Part shown: one piece after another, positions 26,543-35,641 of the stretch | Position numbering within the stretch: position 1 is the first letter of the stretch | Layout of the letters: each line of letters starts with the position of its first letter | Assembly: GCF_900096915.1 (NCBI RefSeq) | Contig: NZ_FMYK01000009.1 | Span: 20,159-84,158, forward strand | From: Acinetobacter marinus | Lineage (GTDB): Bacteria > Pseudomonadota > Gammaproteobacteria > Pseudomonadales > Moraxellaceae | Direction: 5' to 3' | DNA length: 64,000 bases | Made by a program: the position numbers and the translations under genes | Notes under the pieces: generated by a model | Told to the model about the DNA's origin: nothing | Database searches by the model: none | The model's input: the letters and a program-made list of their open reading frames with translations, nothing else

Positions 26543-27016
26543 ATGGGCTTTTTTGATTTTGTTAAAGGTATCGGCAAAAAGAATAATGCACAGCCAGTAG
26601 AACAACCAAGCACACCAGCAGCAACTGAACCAACAGCTCAAGAAACCGCAAATAAACTGCTCGGCTTAGTGAAAGGATTGGATTTGGGGATTACAGGGCT
26701 ATCGATCGGCTATAACAGCACCACCGATCTGGCGACCATCAAAGGTGAAGCACCCTCGCAAGCCGCGCGTGAAAAGGCAATCCTCGTGGTTGGTAATGTC
26801 GATCATGTGGCACGTGTTGACGATCAAATGACTGTAGCGACCGCAGAACCTGAAAGTAAGTTCTATACGGTCAAATCAGGCGATAACTTGTCGAAAATCG
26901 CCAAAGAAGTGTATGGCGATGCCAACCAATATCCAAAAATCTTTGAAGCAAATAAACCAATGCTTAAAGATCCTGATGAAATCTTCCCAGGTCAAGTTTT
27001 GCGTATTCCTGCATAA
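26543..27016 (+). CDS. kbp: BON-LysM protein, potassium-binding protein Kbp (YgaU) homologue
   Basis: About 157 aa from the ATG at 26543, preceded by TGGAGA. Starts MGFFDFVKGIGKK like E. coli Kbp. A BON-like middle ('TDLATIKGEAPSQAAREKAILVVGNVDHVARVDDQM') is followed by a C-terminal LysM domain ('FYTVKSGDNLSKIAKEVYG' ... 'PGQVLRIP'). E. coli Kbp is a cytoplasmic K+-binding protein of 149 aa; the match is close throughout except for an Asn/Gln/Pro/Thr-rich stretch around residues 13-40. Confidence 0.9.
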   Translation: MGFFDFVKGIGKKNNAQPVEQPSTPAATEPTAQETANKLLGLVKGLDLGITGLSIGYNSTTDLATIKGEAPSQAAREKAILVVGNVDHVARVDDQMTVATAEPESKFYTVKSGDNLSKIAKEVYGDANQYPKIFEANKPMLKDPDEIFPGQVLRIPA

Positions 27017-27034
27017 GTGAATGTAGATATACCT

Positions 27035-27061
27035 AAAGGGCATCTTCGGATGCTCTTTTTT
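27035..27061 (+). terminator. Terminator after kbp
   Basis: Stem agggcatc/gatgctct with TTCG loop and a run of T, 20 bp after the kbp stop. Confidence 0.88.
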
Positions 27062-27095
27062 GTATGAATCATTGATATAAAATCGACCAAATATT

Positions 27096-27115
27096 TAAAT
27101 GATAATCATTGCTAA
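27096..27115. promoter_or_regulatory. Fur-box-like site
   Basis: AAATGATAATCATTGCTAAC matches the central half of the Fur consensus (TGATAATNATTATCA) well: TGATAAT-C-ATT with a weaker right arm. It lies 120 bp upstream of the TonB-C-domain gene, in a position suited to iron-dependent repression. Prediction only. Confidence 0.45.
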
Positions 27116-27231
27116 CAATTCTAATTATAAATACAATCTAATGCTCCGTTCTAATTCGAATTTCGAACGTGTAATTTATTAAAGTTGAACCACTATATTT
27201 AAAAATATGACATTTCATTTGGGGATATATT

Positions 27232-28368
27232 TTGAGTAAAATATCAACGATTAGCAGTTTATTGATTTTATCGACGATATGCCACGCACAGACGGATACA
27301 AACCAGTTCACATCTGAGCAAGCGTTTCCACTCAGCGAGCAAGCATTACAACAATTAATGCAATCAACACAGATTTCGTCAGAGCAAACAGTTGAAGCTG
27401 ATCAGGCGGAGCCCATTGTCATTGCATATCGGGCGAAACCACCCTTGAAATATCCGAAGAATATGCAGGATTTTGGGAATCATGGTCGTGTTCTACTAGA
27501 AGTTCAACCGAATGAGCAGGGTGATGTAATGCAAGTAGTGACAAGGTATGCGATACATCCTGATTTAGAGCAGGCGGCGGTACAGGCAATGCTTCAAGCT
27601 AAATTTGAACCCATGCCACATTTAATTCAAGCTGTGATGCAGACAATTGATTTTAATATTCATCAAAGTGAATTTGTGATCAATCAAACAACAGACCCAT
27701 TTAAAATTCCAAAAGCATCCAAGAATTTACCTGAAGATTTGCAATACGATAAGGCGCCAAGAATCAAAGTCGCCGCACCAGTGGTTTATCCTTATGAATT
27801 GTTAACGTCTAAAAAGACAGGTAAAGCCAAAGTTTATATTTTGATTGATCCAAATGGCGTCGTGCGTAAAGCAGAGATTTTGTCTGCATCAGCACCTGAA
27901 TTTGGTCAGGCATTGCTTGCTTCATTTCGGTCATGGCAGTTTTATCCTGCACGTAAAGATGGGAAACCAAGTTGGTCGGCATTAGCCAAAGAGCAACGAT
28001 TTAATTTAACTCATCGTGATACACGTCTTGCAGAAAGTGCACAGAACATATTGAGAGAGCTTAAAAAGGAAAAAGCCGAATATGCAACATTGAATCAACT
28101 TGATCAAATGCCAAAACCACTGTATTCACCCATGCCAAATAATATTTCTACTGGAAAGAATCAAGTATTGGTTGAGTTTTACTTGGATCAAGATGGCTTT
28201 GTCCAACTCCCTACGTTAGTTTCATATACGAACGAAGAGCAGGCATGGGTTGCATTGACTGCACTCAAGCGCTGGCAGTTTACTATTCCTAAAGTGAACG
28301 GAAAGCCTGTCATTGCAAAAATTCAACTTCCATTTGAGTTTGATGCAGAAGAAATCAAGCAAAATTAA
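27232..28368 (+). CDS. Secreted protein with three TonB C-terminal-like domains
   Basis: 378 aa, signal peptide (first ~19 residues, ending CHAQ), no TonB N-terminal anchor or Pro-rich spacer. Three successive TonB_C-like units are visible: residues about 65-140 ('YPKNMQDFGNHGRVLLEVQPNEQGDV'), 185-265 ('YPYELLTSKKTGKAKVYILIDPNGVVRKAEIL') and 300-375 ('MPNNISTGKNQVLVEFYLDQDGFV'), each with the 'A..A...W.F.P' ending. TTG start at 27232 with GGGGA correctly spaced. Function unknown; possibly a periplasmic binder of TonB-system components. Confidence 0.8.
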   Translation: MSKISTISSLLILSTICHAQTDTNQFTSEQAFPLSEQALQQLMQSTQISSEQTVEADQAEPIVIAYRAKPPLKYPKNMQDFGNHGRVLLEVQPNEQGDVMQVVTRYAIHPDLEQAAVQAMLQAKFEPMPHLIQAVMQTIDFNIHQSEFVINQTTDPFKIPKASKNLPEDLQYDKAPRIKVAAPVVYPYELLTSKKTGKAKVYILIDPNGVVRKAEILSASAPEFGQALLASFRSWQFYPARKDGKPSWSALAKEQRFNLTHRDTRLAESAQNILRELKKEKAEYATLNQLDQMPKPLYSPMPNNISTGKNQVLVEFYLDQDGFVQLPTLVSYTNEEQAWVALTALKRWQFTIPKVNGKPVIAKIQLPFEFDAEEIKQN

Positions 28369-28458
28369 ATCAAAAGAAAATTGCGCTCTTGAAAAGGTAA
28401 TCTTTCTTTTCAAGAGTGTGCGATAATGGTATTTAACTAATTGAATTATAATGAAAAA

Positions 28459-29634
28459 CTATTTTATAAAACCAATGGATTGATTACTACCTTTGCTTTG
28501 TTTGGCTTGATCTCGATAGCTGGTAAATCCAGTACGCATGTCTTCCGACCAATTCGCCGATTTGCGTTCCCACGGCAGACCACGCACAGGCCAGTTGCAA
28601 TATTGTTGGTAGAGTTGCCACATTTCATGGCGAGTTTGGGTTTTTTCAAAATTTTGCGACCAATAGGCATGTCCGAGACGCAAATTATCAAAATAGGCTT
28701 CTTCGCTGTCAAATAGTGAATAAATTAGATTTGCCGCTTTTTCCATATCTTGCCACGCCTGATGTTCGGAAATATAGCCTGCCATGTAAGCATGACGCGC
28801 CATTGGAAAAACACGCCACAAGTCAAATCCCCAGACCAAATGCGGTGGGTGTAGCGTTGTGGATTGTAAAGCGTCGATGACGAACTGTGATGGTTTTTCA
28901 ATCAAGCCAGCAAGTTGATGCAAATAGTTGAGATTTTCATTTTGACGGGCTGATTTGGTCTGTTCATCCATATAGGGATCGGCATATTTATCAAAATGAA
29001 TCACATAGTCCAAATCTAATGCAAATTCTTTACTATGCATGCCTTCAAACAAGCGACTGACCATCAGTTGATATTGTTCGCCACTGACAATTCCCCAATC
29101 CTGATTGAGCGCTTGGCGGTAAGTCTGGGCTGGCTCAATGGCAAAGGTTTTCGGTTTGAACGTGGTGTTGGGTAGGCGAGTCGCACATGGATAATATTCA
29201 AGGGTCTGACTCCACAGCCCATGATAAAAATCATTTGGCGCATCTAGGCGCAACGTTTTTAATTGTTCGAGCGTAGGCGCAGTGATTTGCGCTAAATCAT
29301 AATATTGGATTTGTTCTTTGATCCCAAGATTGCGCTGTCTCATCATCAAAAACAATGCCAATAGCACCAAGCCAATAAAACATAGCGCCGTAACGATCAT
29401 CAAGGTGCTCACAAATGGCTGTTCTGCAACTAAAGGATTGACACTGACCTTGCGGGCAAACGCATCTTGAACACTCATATACAGCATCACGGCACTGATG
29501 ATGAGGCCCATGATAAAGAGGTAAGTGATCGCAGGCGCATCTTGTAAAAAATCATAAATGATGCGAGTCAATGGCTTGGGTTGCACAGGAAATTCACGAT
29601 GATTTGGTGCATTTTGTAAGCGAGCATCCGACAT
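28459..29634 (-). CDS. Membrane protein, unknown (gene pair member 2)
   Basis: 391 aa, two membrane helices near the N terminus (about 36-56 and 78-99), then a ~290-residue soluble domain rich in Trp, Tyr and His. I recognise no family. It starts directly at the base after the stop codon of the 244-aa gene upstream, so the two are an operon and probably work together. Confidence 0.72.
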   Translation of the reverse strand: MSDARLQNAPNHREFPVQPKPLTRIIYDFLQDAPAITYLFIMGLIISAVMLYMSVQDAFARKVSVNPLVAEQPFVSTLMIVTALCFIGLVLLALFLMMRQRNLGIKEQIQYYDLAQITAPTLEQLKTLRLDAPNDFYHGLWSQTLEYYPCATRLPNTTFKPKTFAIEPAQTYRQALNQDWGIVSGEQYQLMVSRLFEGMHSKEFALDLDYVIHFDKYADPYMDEQTKSARQNENLNYLHQLAGLIEKPSQFVIDALQSTTLHPPHLVWGFDLWRVFPMARHAYMAGYISEHQAWQDMEKAANLIYSLFDSEEAYFDNLRLGHAYWSQNFEKTQTRHEMWQLYQQYCNWPVRGLPWERKSANWSEDMRTGFTSYRDQAKQSKGSNQSIGFIK

Positions 29635-30369
29635 TTAAGGCGCTCCTGTGAGCTTATGTTCAGCAAATTGATTTGCTCTTACCGCATCTTCCATCTGCAC
29701 ATCATCGTGAATGCTTCGGAACGTCACTTTTTTAATCTTCTCATCGATTTTATATTTCACTTCAAATTTTGGTCCAGTGAAATTTTCATGCTCGACATCG
29801 GCAATGTTTTCGGGTGAAGAGACCACTTCGCTACTGAGCTGAACGGTGGCGTGATTCTCAGGCTGTACATCCAAGACTTTGACCCAAGTTGAGCGGAGCG
29901 TTCCACCCTGATTATATTCACCGCCAAACAGATTCATATAATAGCGATCACCAGCTTTGGGTGGTGTAAGAAACATTGCCAAGCCTTGTTCTTTATTGGG
30001 TTTGGTCACGCTAAAGAAGTAAACCGCCATCGCCACAAAGATCGCAATAATCGCCAAAGCTAAGCCGACAAAGATTTTACCCGCAGTCGACATGCGATAA
30101 CCTGACTTTTCAGGCACAGGATGCGTGGCAATATTTTGCGTGGCGTAGGCGAGCATTTCCTTCGTCCATTGGCGCTGTTTAATCTCTAAGCCTTGTGCAT
30201 CATAAAAACGGGCAATCGATTTTTTAGAATAAGAGTCACCAAAATAAGATGAATCATGACGCTGTGCGAGGGTAAATCGTAGCTGCGTCGGTGAATGAGA
30301 GCCTGCGGTGGGGAGGTAAGGTCGATCCTCAAAAAACACCAATTCTTCAAAAGACAGAAATAAAATCAT
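29635..30369 (-). CDS. Membrane protein, unknown (gene pair member 1)
   Basis: 244 aa with one membrane helix around residues 108-132, a cytoplasmic-looking N-terminal ~100 residues and an extracytoplasmic C-terminal domain. The N-terminal part contains 'FYDAQGLEIKQRQWTKEMLAYA'. No family recognised. First gene of the two-gene operon with the 391-aa membrane protein. Confidence 0.72.
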   Translation of the reverse strand: MILFLSFEELVFFEDRPYLPTAGSHSPTQLRFTLAQRHDSSYFGDSYSKKSIARFYDAQGLEIKQRQWTKEMLAYATQNIATHPVPEKSGYRMSTAGKIFVGLALAIIAIFVAMAVYFFSVTKPNKEQGLAMFLTPPKAGDRYYMNLFGGEYNQGGTLRSTWVKVLDVQPENHATVQLSSEVVSSPENIADVEHENFTGPKFEVKYKIDEKIKKVTFRSIHDDVQMEDAVRANQFAEHKLTGAP

Positions 30370-30516
30370 TCGAATTCACTATATAAATAAATGAAGATGA
30401 TTTGAGTATAGTGATGAATTTCTATGCACAGCAAGCTCAATTCTTGCCCTTTTTGTAGGAATAATTTAATCAGAATCAATGCGTACTTATGTGGTGTCGT
30501 GTTTGTGCTAAAGCGT

Positions 30517-31170
30517 TTATTCGGTTTTAAACAGCCAAACTTTCTCTAAAATATCTGCATCATTGCCAATTCGGCTATTGAGTCGGTCATTTTGAAGTAA
30601 TTCATTCTGTAGACATTGTTTCTGATCAAAGTGCGCATACAGTTGCATCAGTTCACTTTCATGGACTGAGAAGGGCGGGCCATCCATCAATGTTTGGTCA
30701 TATTCATAATGAATCAGCAGTTGTGGCGCCGATTGAGTCAGTGCGATAACCTGTTTGGCGTAGTCCGCACGCATCTGCTCTGGGAGTGCAACCAAAGCCG
30801 CTCGATCATAGACCGCATCGACCTGACCGAGCATCTCGGCACTGAGCTGGAAAATATCGCCGACAAAAATGTCGATGTGCTGTGCAGAGTAATGTTTAAA
30901 CCCTGCTATAGATTCAATCTGTGGTTGAATATTCAGCGCTTCAAAAAGCTGTTGAATGGCAAGCTCAGACAGCTCGGCGCCGCAGACCGAATAGCCTTGA
31001 TGTAATAACCAGTGAATGTCCACAGTTTTACCACACAACGGCACAAATATTCGTGCAGGTGGCGTGAGCTTAAGTGTAGGGAAATAGTTGGTCAGTAAAG
31101 GATTGACTTCAGAACGGTGAAATCCAATCTCTTGCTTTTGCCAACGGCGATGCCAAAATGCAGTATCCAT
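30517..31170 (-). CDS. tpm: Thiopurine S-methyltransferase family protein
   Basis: 217 aa, bacterial TPMT family, SAM-dependent methyltransferase linked to tellurite/selenium and thiopurine methylation. Family start 'FWHRRWQKQEIGFHRSEVNPLL', SAM-binding 'IFVPLCGKTVDIHWLLHQGYSVCGAELSELAI' and 'VDAVYDRAALVALPEQMRADY' are all present. Natural substrate uncertain. Confidence 0.92.
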   Translation of the reverse strand: MDTAFWHRRWQKQEIGFHRSEVNPLLTNYFPTLKLTPPARIFVPLCGKTVDIHWLLHQGYSVCGAELSELAIQQLFEALNIQPQIESIAGFKHYSAQHIDIFVGDIFQLSAEMLGQVDAVYDRAALVALPEQMRADYAKQVIALTQSAPQLLIHYEYDQTLMDGPPFSVHESELMQLYAHFDQKQCLQNELLQNDRLNSRIGNDADILEKVWLFKTE

Positions 31171-31233
31171 AATCCGACTATTCTTTTTCGCTATATTGAA
31201 ATCGTCTTTGAGACTAGCACTTTTAATGTCAAT

Positions 31234-31262
31234 AAAAAAGCCACGACATGCGTAGTGGCTTG
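31234..31262 (-). terminator. Terminator after trhO
   Basis: Stem AAGCCAC/GTGGCTT; on the minus strand it is followed by a run of six T. 55 bp past the trhO stop. Confidence 0.8.
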
Positions 31263-31315
31263 ATGGATATTTTTATAAAAGCACTCAGAACATTAATGAG
31301 CGCTTAGGATATTGA

Positions 31316-32251
31316 TTATAGACGTTTGCGTTTTGCTGCCACGATTTGTGATTGGCGCATACGGAAGCTGGCTTTTTTCATATCGCTGGTTTTATCGATA
31401 CAGTGCAAGCAAGACACACCATGCTCATAGCTTGGTAGGGCACGTTCTTCTGGCGTGACTGACCAACCACAAGCATGACATTTTTCATTTTGACCTTCTT
31501 CAAGTCCGTGTGTGATTGCTGTACGTCCATCAAAGACAAAACATTCACCTTGCCACAAACTTTGCTCAGCAGGCATTTCTTCGAGGTATTTTAAGATACC
31601 GCCTTTGAGGTGATAGACTTCTTCAAAGCCTTCTTGCAGAAGCAGTGATGTAGATTTTTCACAGCGGATGCCACCTGTACAGAACATGGCGACTTTTTTG
31701 TCTTTGTGTTCAGCGAGTTGCTGTTTGACGTATTCTGGAAATTCACGAAATGTTTCTGTTTTTGGGTCGATTGCCCCTTTGAACGTACCCGCTTGGAATT
31801 CGTAATCGTTGCGTGTGTCAATCAGAATCACATCATCACGGCTGATCATCTCGTTCCATTCTTGTGGATTGAGATAATGTCCAACCAAGTCACGTGGCTT
31901 GACGTCCACACCGAGGGTGACAATTTCTTTTTTAAGTTTGATTTTCATCTTGCGAAATGGTTTGTCTTGGCTTAGCGATTCTTTATATTCCAAGCCATTA
32001 AAGCCTTCATTGAGCAAGAATTGATGCACTTGATCGATTGCATCACGATCACCTGCGATGGTGCCATTAATCCCTTCATCAGCAACAATGAGTGTGCCAC
32101 AAAGATTGATGCGTTGAACCAAACTGAGCAGACGCTCACGTAACTCGGCAGGATTTTGAACTTGACGAAATTGGTACAGTGCGGCAACAACCCAAACGGT
32201 ATTTGATGCTGGCTCTGCGACAGGTGCAAGCTGCTCTACAGTAGCGTTCAT
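31316..32251 (-). CDS. trhO: tRNA uridine(34) hydroxylase TrhO (rhodanese-like)
   Basis: TrhO/YceA, 311 aa, oxygen-dependent 5-hydroxylation of U34 in tRNAs, first step to cmo5U/mo5U. An N-terminal acylphosphatase-like domain ('LRERLLSLVQRINLCGTLIVADEGINGTIAG') is followed by a rhodanese domain with the active Cys in 'MFCTGGIRCEKSTSLLLQEGFEEVYHLKGGIL', and a C-terminal Cys-rich stretch ('CHACGWSVTPEER', 'CLHCID'). Confidence 0.95.
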   Translation of the reverse strand: MNATVEQLAPVAEPASNTVWVVAALYQFRQVQNPAELRERLLSLVQRINLCGTLIVADEGINGTIAGDRDAIDQVHQFLLNEGFNGLEYKESLSQDKPFRKMKIKLKKEIVTLGVDVKPRDLVGHYLNPQEWNEMISRDDVILIDTRNDYEFQAGTFKGAIDPKTETFREFPEYVKQQLAEHKDKKVAMFCTGGIRCEKSTSLLLQEGFEEVYHLKGGILKYLEEMPAEQSLWQGECFVFDGRTAITHGLEEGQNEKCHACGWSVTPEERALPSYEHGVSCLHCIDKTSDMKKASFRMRQSQIVAAKRKRL

Positions 32252-32365
32252 GGGATGAATACTCCAATCTAGTTGATAAAATTTGATGGTGCGGTATTCT
32301 AACGGAATCCTACTCAGAAAGCGATAATCCCTTAAAGAAAATAGGGGTTAATTGAGCAAAATATT

Positions 32366-32860
32366 ATGTCGAGCCTGATCATCAAAGCACAAACCCCACT
32401 TGTTCTCACTCCGTGTGCAGGACGCTGTTCGACCGTGTTTGGTGATAGTGTCTGTCGTGGCTGTCGCCGTTTTAACCATGAAGTGATTCATTGGAATCGA
32501 TATAATAATGAAGAAAAACAAGCGGTTTGGACACGGCTCGATGCCCAGCTCGATCAAATCTTGGTGCCACTATTACCACAACATCAGTTGATCAAAATAG
32601 AACATTTCTTGAGCCATAAACGGATACGACTGATGCCCAATGCCAGTCTTGGGCGTAAGCTCTATCATGCGCTGAAGTTGTGTGAAAAAAATATTCATTT
32701 TGCAGAGGAAAGCGGTTTAGGGATCGATGCCTCTCAGATTAAAGCGACATGGAAGTTGTTTGAAGCACGGGTATTAAACTTAGCGCAAGCCAGCTATGAA
32801 GTGGCATGGCTTCGTGCCAATTTTATCCATCAAAATGTCAATGATTTTGATCCAGACTAA
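32366..32860 (+). CDS. DUF1289 domain-containing protein
   Basis: 164 aa. The N-terminal Cys-rich DUF1289 motif 'PCAGRCSTVFGDSVCRGCRRFNHEV' is diagnostic (C-x3-C-x8-C-x2-C), consistent with metal binding. The remaining ~100 residues are helical. Role unknown. Divergent from trhO. Confidence 0.85.
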   Translation: MSSLIIKAQTPLVLTPCAGRCSTVFGDSVCRGCRRFNHEVIHWNRYNNEEKQAVWTRLDAQLDQILVPLLPQHQLIKIEHFLSHKRIRLMPNASLGRKLYHALKLCEKNIHFAEESGLGIDASQIKATWKLFEARVLNLAQASYEVAWLRANFIHQNVNDFDPD

Positions 32861-32985
32861 ACTTCAGCATAGATACTCGGGTTAGAGTTTGGGTTAGATG
32901 AACGGATTGAAATTTATACATTGGCATCACTGACAACAGCTCTGTGTCAAATCAGCTCAGCGTAAAAATTGAGCATTGCCTGATT

Positions 32986-33003
32986 TTGTCATGATTCAGT
33001 CAT
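32986..33003 (+). promoter_or_regulatory. Pho-box-like site upstream of alkaline phosphatase
   Basis: TTGTCAT-GATT-CAGTCAT: two 7-bp repeats with a 4-bp spacer (11-bp period), close to the PhoB consensus CTGTCAT-N4-CTGTCAT. A -10-like TAAATT at 33009-33014 lies just downstream, and the gene start is 57 bp away. Confidence 0.6.
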
Positions 33004-33059
33004 CTCGCTAAATTAAGTTGAGCGCAGTTGATTGTCTAGCAAATATTGAGGTGACACTG

Positions 33060-34538
33060 ATGCAAACTCCCGCAAAAAAAATTCTTCCGATAATGACTAC
33101 AAAAAAACTCACGACGATGATCATGACAGCCATGTTGGTCAGCCTAAGCGCATGTAGCCATCAGCCTGTAAGTACATCCGCATCGCTACAAAGTACATTG
33201 ATCACACCCCAAGCCAAAGGACAACCTGATGCCTTTGGTGGGGCACGCCGTTTGAATCAAGAGCACAGTGCCATCTTGAAGGCATCAATCGATGATGCAC
33301 ATGCCAAAAATGTGATTTTGTTCATTGGTGATGGCACCAGCGACTCTGAAATTACCATCGCACGCAATTATTTGGTCGGCGCATCAGGTTATCTCAAAGG
33401 CATCGATGTATTGCCTTTTACAGGTAGCTATACCACCTATTCGATCGATCGTGATGGCAAGGTCAATTATGTGACTGATTCTGCCGCATCAGCCTCAGCA
33501 TGGGCGACAGGCACCAAAGCCTATAATGGCGCATTGGGGCTTGATCGACATGGCAAGGTGCACCAGTCTTTACTCGAGCTGGCGAAAGCCAATGGTTTGG
33601 CAACGGGCAATGTCACTACCACTGAAATCCAAGATGCAACCCCCGCATCATTGTATGCGCATATTTCTGCACGCAAATGCTATACCCCTGCCAAAACAGC
33701 AGAGCTGTGTCCAACGGAGACTGTACAAAATGGCGGTCTTGGCTCGATTACAGAACAATTACTCAAAAATCATGCGGATATTACCTTAGGTGGTGGTGCG
33801 CAGTACTTTGCAGCAACTGCCACAGCAGGGCAATATCAAGGACAAACCTTATTGCAACAAGCCAAGGCAAGGGGTTTTCGCATGGTCAATAATTTAAATC
33901 AATTACAAGCGATTGATGCGGTCAGCCAGCAACAGCCTGTGATCGGTGTATTTGCGCAGGGAAATTTACCTGTGATTTGGTCAGGACCAAAATCGACTTT
34001 GGGCGGTAATCAGAAACCTGCGGTATCTTGTCAGGAGAATCCTGAATTTGTTGCAGGCACGCCATTACTCAAAGAGATGACGGCAAAGGCATTGTCATTA
34101 TTGTCCAGCCACCCAAAGGGCTTCTTCTTGCAAGTAGAAAGTGGCTCGATTGATAAACAAAATCATAAAGCCAATGCCTGTGGTCAGATTGGTGAAACCA
34201 AACAACTGGATGAAGCCATTCAAGTTGGACTGGAGTTTGCAAAACAGCATGGCGATACCTTGATCATTGTCACAGGCGATCATGCACACACCAGTCAGAT
34301 CATTCCGATCAAAGCCAATAGTCCTGGCTTAACCGTTGCCCTGAAAACGCCAATTGATCAATCAGTCATGGCAGTGAACTATGCCACGGAAACTGGAGAT
34401 AGCCAAGCGCATACAGGCGTGCAAGTGCGTACTGCAGCGATTGGGCCTCGCGCGGCGAATATTAACGGTTTACTTGATCAGACTGATATCTTTTTCATCA
34501 TTCGGGATGCGCTCAATCTCGAATCGATTCAAAAGTAA
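33060..34538 (+). CDS. Alkaline phosphatase (PhoA superfamily), lipoprotein
   Basis: About 492 aa. The catalytic block 'VTDSAASASAWATGTKAYNGALGLD' carries the nucleophilic Ser; metal ligands are in 'LFIGDGTSDSE', 'GDHAHTSQ' and 'SQAHTGVQ'. The signal sequence ends in a lipobox (LSAC), so it is a predicted lipoprotein rather than a free periplasmic enzyme. ATG at 33060 has GAGGTGA upstream; an alternative ATG at 33093 (MTTKKL) gives a tighter signal peptide but lacks an RBS. The Pho-box-like site supports phosphate-starvation control. Confidence 0.9.
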   Translation: MQTPAKKILPIMTTKKLTTMIMTAMLVSLSACSHQPVSTSASLQSTLITPQAKGQPDAFGGARRLNQEHSAILKASIDDAHAKNVILFIGDGTSDSEITIARNYLVGASGYLKGIDVLPFTGSYTTYSIDRDGKVNYVTDSAASASAWATGTKAYNGALGLDRHGKVHQSLLELAKANGLATGNVTTTEIQDATPASLYAHISARKCYTPAKTAELCPTETVQNGGLGSITEQLLKNHADITLGGGAQYFAATATAGQYQGQTLLQQAKARGFRMVNNLNQLQAIDAVSQQQPVIGVFAQGNLPVIWSGPKSTLGGNQKPAVSCQENPEFVAGTPLLKEMTAKALSLLSSHPKGFFLQVESGSIDKQNHKANACGQIGETKQLDEAIQVGLEFAKQHGDTLIIVTGDHAHTSQIIPIKANSPGLTVALKTPIDQSVMAVNYATETGDSQAHTGVQVRTAAIGPRAANINGLLDQTDIFFIIRDALNLESIQK

Positions 34539-34570
34539 AAAAGTTGAGGAATGATCTAGGCACAGGTGTA

Positions 34571-34603
34571 AAAATGCCTTGCACAAATGATGTAGCAAGG
34601 CAT
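34571..34603 (-). terminator. Terminator after ribB
   Basis: 9-bp stem atgccttgc/gcaaggcat (34574-34582, 34595-34603). On the minus strand it runs into four T. It lies between convergent phoA-like and ribB genes and may serve both weakly. Confidence 0.55.
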
Positions 34604-34641
34604 TGAACATTATAAATTTTAAAAAGTTGTAGAGCTTGGGA

Positions 34642-35319
34642 TTAACACTGATTTTGCTGACGATATGCCACGATGTCTTCGATAGTCAGTACGGTTAGCT
34701 GATGTGTTTCTGCATAGGCTAAGACCTGAATGCCTTTTGCCATCGAGCCATCGGCATTGGTCAGCTCAACCAGCACACCAGCAGGTGTCAGCCCCGACAA
34801 ACGTGCCAAATCCACACTGGCTTCGGTATGCCCTCGGCGGGTAAGTACACCACCATCACGCGCACGCAAGGGGAAAACATGCCCAGGTCGATTCAGATCA
34901 TCAGCAACTGCACCTTGGCGCACGGCGGTGTGTATCGTCGTCACACGATCGGCAGCAGAGACGCCTGTGGTCACACCATGTTTGGCTTCAATGGTGATGG
35001 TAAATGCAGTTTGATAGGCACTCGAGTTATTCGTCACCATTGGTGTTAGCTCAAGATGGTCAGCTAACTGCTCGGTCAGGCATAAGCAGACAATGCCTGA
35101 ACCATCTCGAATCATTTGTGCCATTGTCGCCGTGGTTAAAGTCTCAGCAGCGACAATCAAATCGGCTTCATTTTCACGATCAAAATCATCCATGACAAGG
35201 ATGGGCTTGCCTGCTTGTAAATCAAGCAACGCTTGCTGGATACGTTGTGCGGATGGTGGGAGGGCAGAGACGAATAACTCTGCAGCAAATAAAGTAGACA
35301 TATGAAACGCTCTCGTCAT
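34642..35319 (-). CDS. ribB: 3,4-dihydroxy-2-butanone 4-phosphate synthase
   Basis: RibB, 225 aa (or 219 from the ATG at 35301), converts ribulose 5-phosphate to the four-carbon riboflavin precursor plus formate. 'ILVMDDFDRENEADLIVAAE' and 'RPGHVFPLRARDGGVLTRRGHTEASVDLARLSGL' are the family signatures; there is no GTP cyclohydrolase II domain. An FMN riboswitch lies in the leader, so it is expected to be shut off by FMN. Confidence 0.95.
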   Translation of the reverse strand: MTRAFHMSTLFAAELFVSALPPSAQRIQQALLDLQAGKPILVMDDFDRENEADLIVAAETLTTATMAQMIRDGSGIVCLCLTEQLADHLELTPMVTNNSSAYQTAFTITIEAKHGVTTGVSAADRVTTIHTAVRQGAVADDLNRPGHVFPLRARDGGVLTRRGHTEASVDLARLSGLTPAGVLVELTNADGSMAKGIQVLAYAETHQLTVLTIEDIVAYRQQNQC

Positions 35320-35364
35320 TTAAAAAATACGCAGAAACATTTCAGGACATAGAAAAATAGGCTA

Positions 35365-35530
35365 ATACTGCGATCTGGACAGATCACAGTGATATGGTCT
35401 TCTTTCATCCGGACTATACCGTCGGCTTTGGATTTACACCAAATCTGCTTCATGAATATCATGTCGCTCGTGGGCTTTTGCAATTGCAATTTACCACCGG
35501 TGAGGAATTACACCTCGCCCTGAAGATGGC
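35365..35530 (-). promoter_or_regulatory. FMN riboswitch (RFN element) with expression platform for ribB
   Basis: Minus-strand leader of ribB. The aptamer runs from about 35528 to 35401 and contains the RFN core segments: AGGGCGAGGTG, CTCACCGGTGGTAAATTG, GCCCACGAGCG, ATTTGGTGTAAATCC, GCCGACGGTATAGTCCGGATG. Downstream, 35367-35390 folds into a near-perfect 11-bp hairpin followed after 7 nt by TTTTT, a plausible terminator-type platform. Confidence 0.95.
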
Positions 35531-35588
35531 ACTATTCTAATGACATTATGTGAATGAAAGCAAGGAGAAGCACAATTAATATCAGCAA

Positions 35589-35612
35589 TAAAAAAGCATC
35601 CCGTCGGATGCT
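35589..35612 (-). terminator. Terminator after panD
   Basis: Stem aagcatcc/ggatgctt with 4-nt loop, followed on the minus strand by a T run; 30 bp past panD. Confidence 0.88.
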
Positions 35613-35641
35613 TCTTTAGAAATTTAGTTGTAAATCTGAGT

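Noticed and set aside
28384..28420. Hairpin GCTCTTGAAAAG/CTTTTCAAGAG as a terminator after the triple TonB-C-domain gene
   Set aside because: The stem is good but no T run follows on either strand, so it is not called a terminator.
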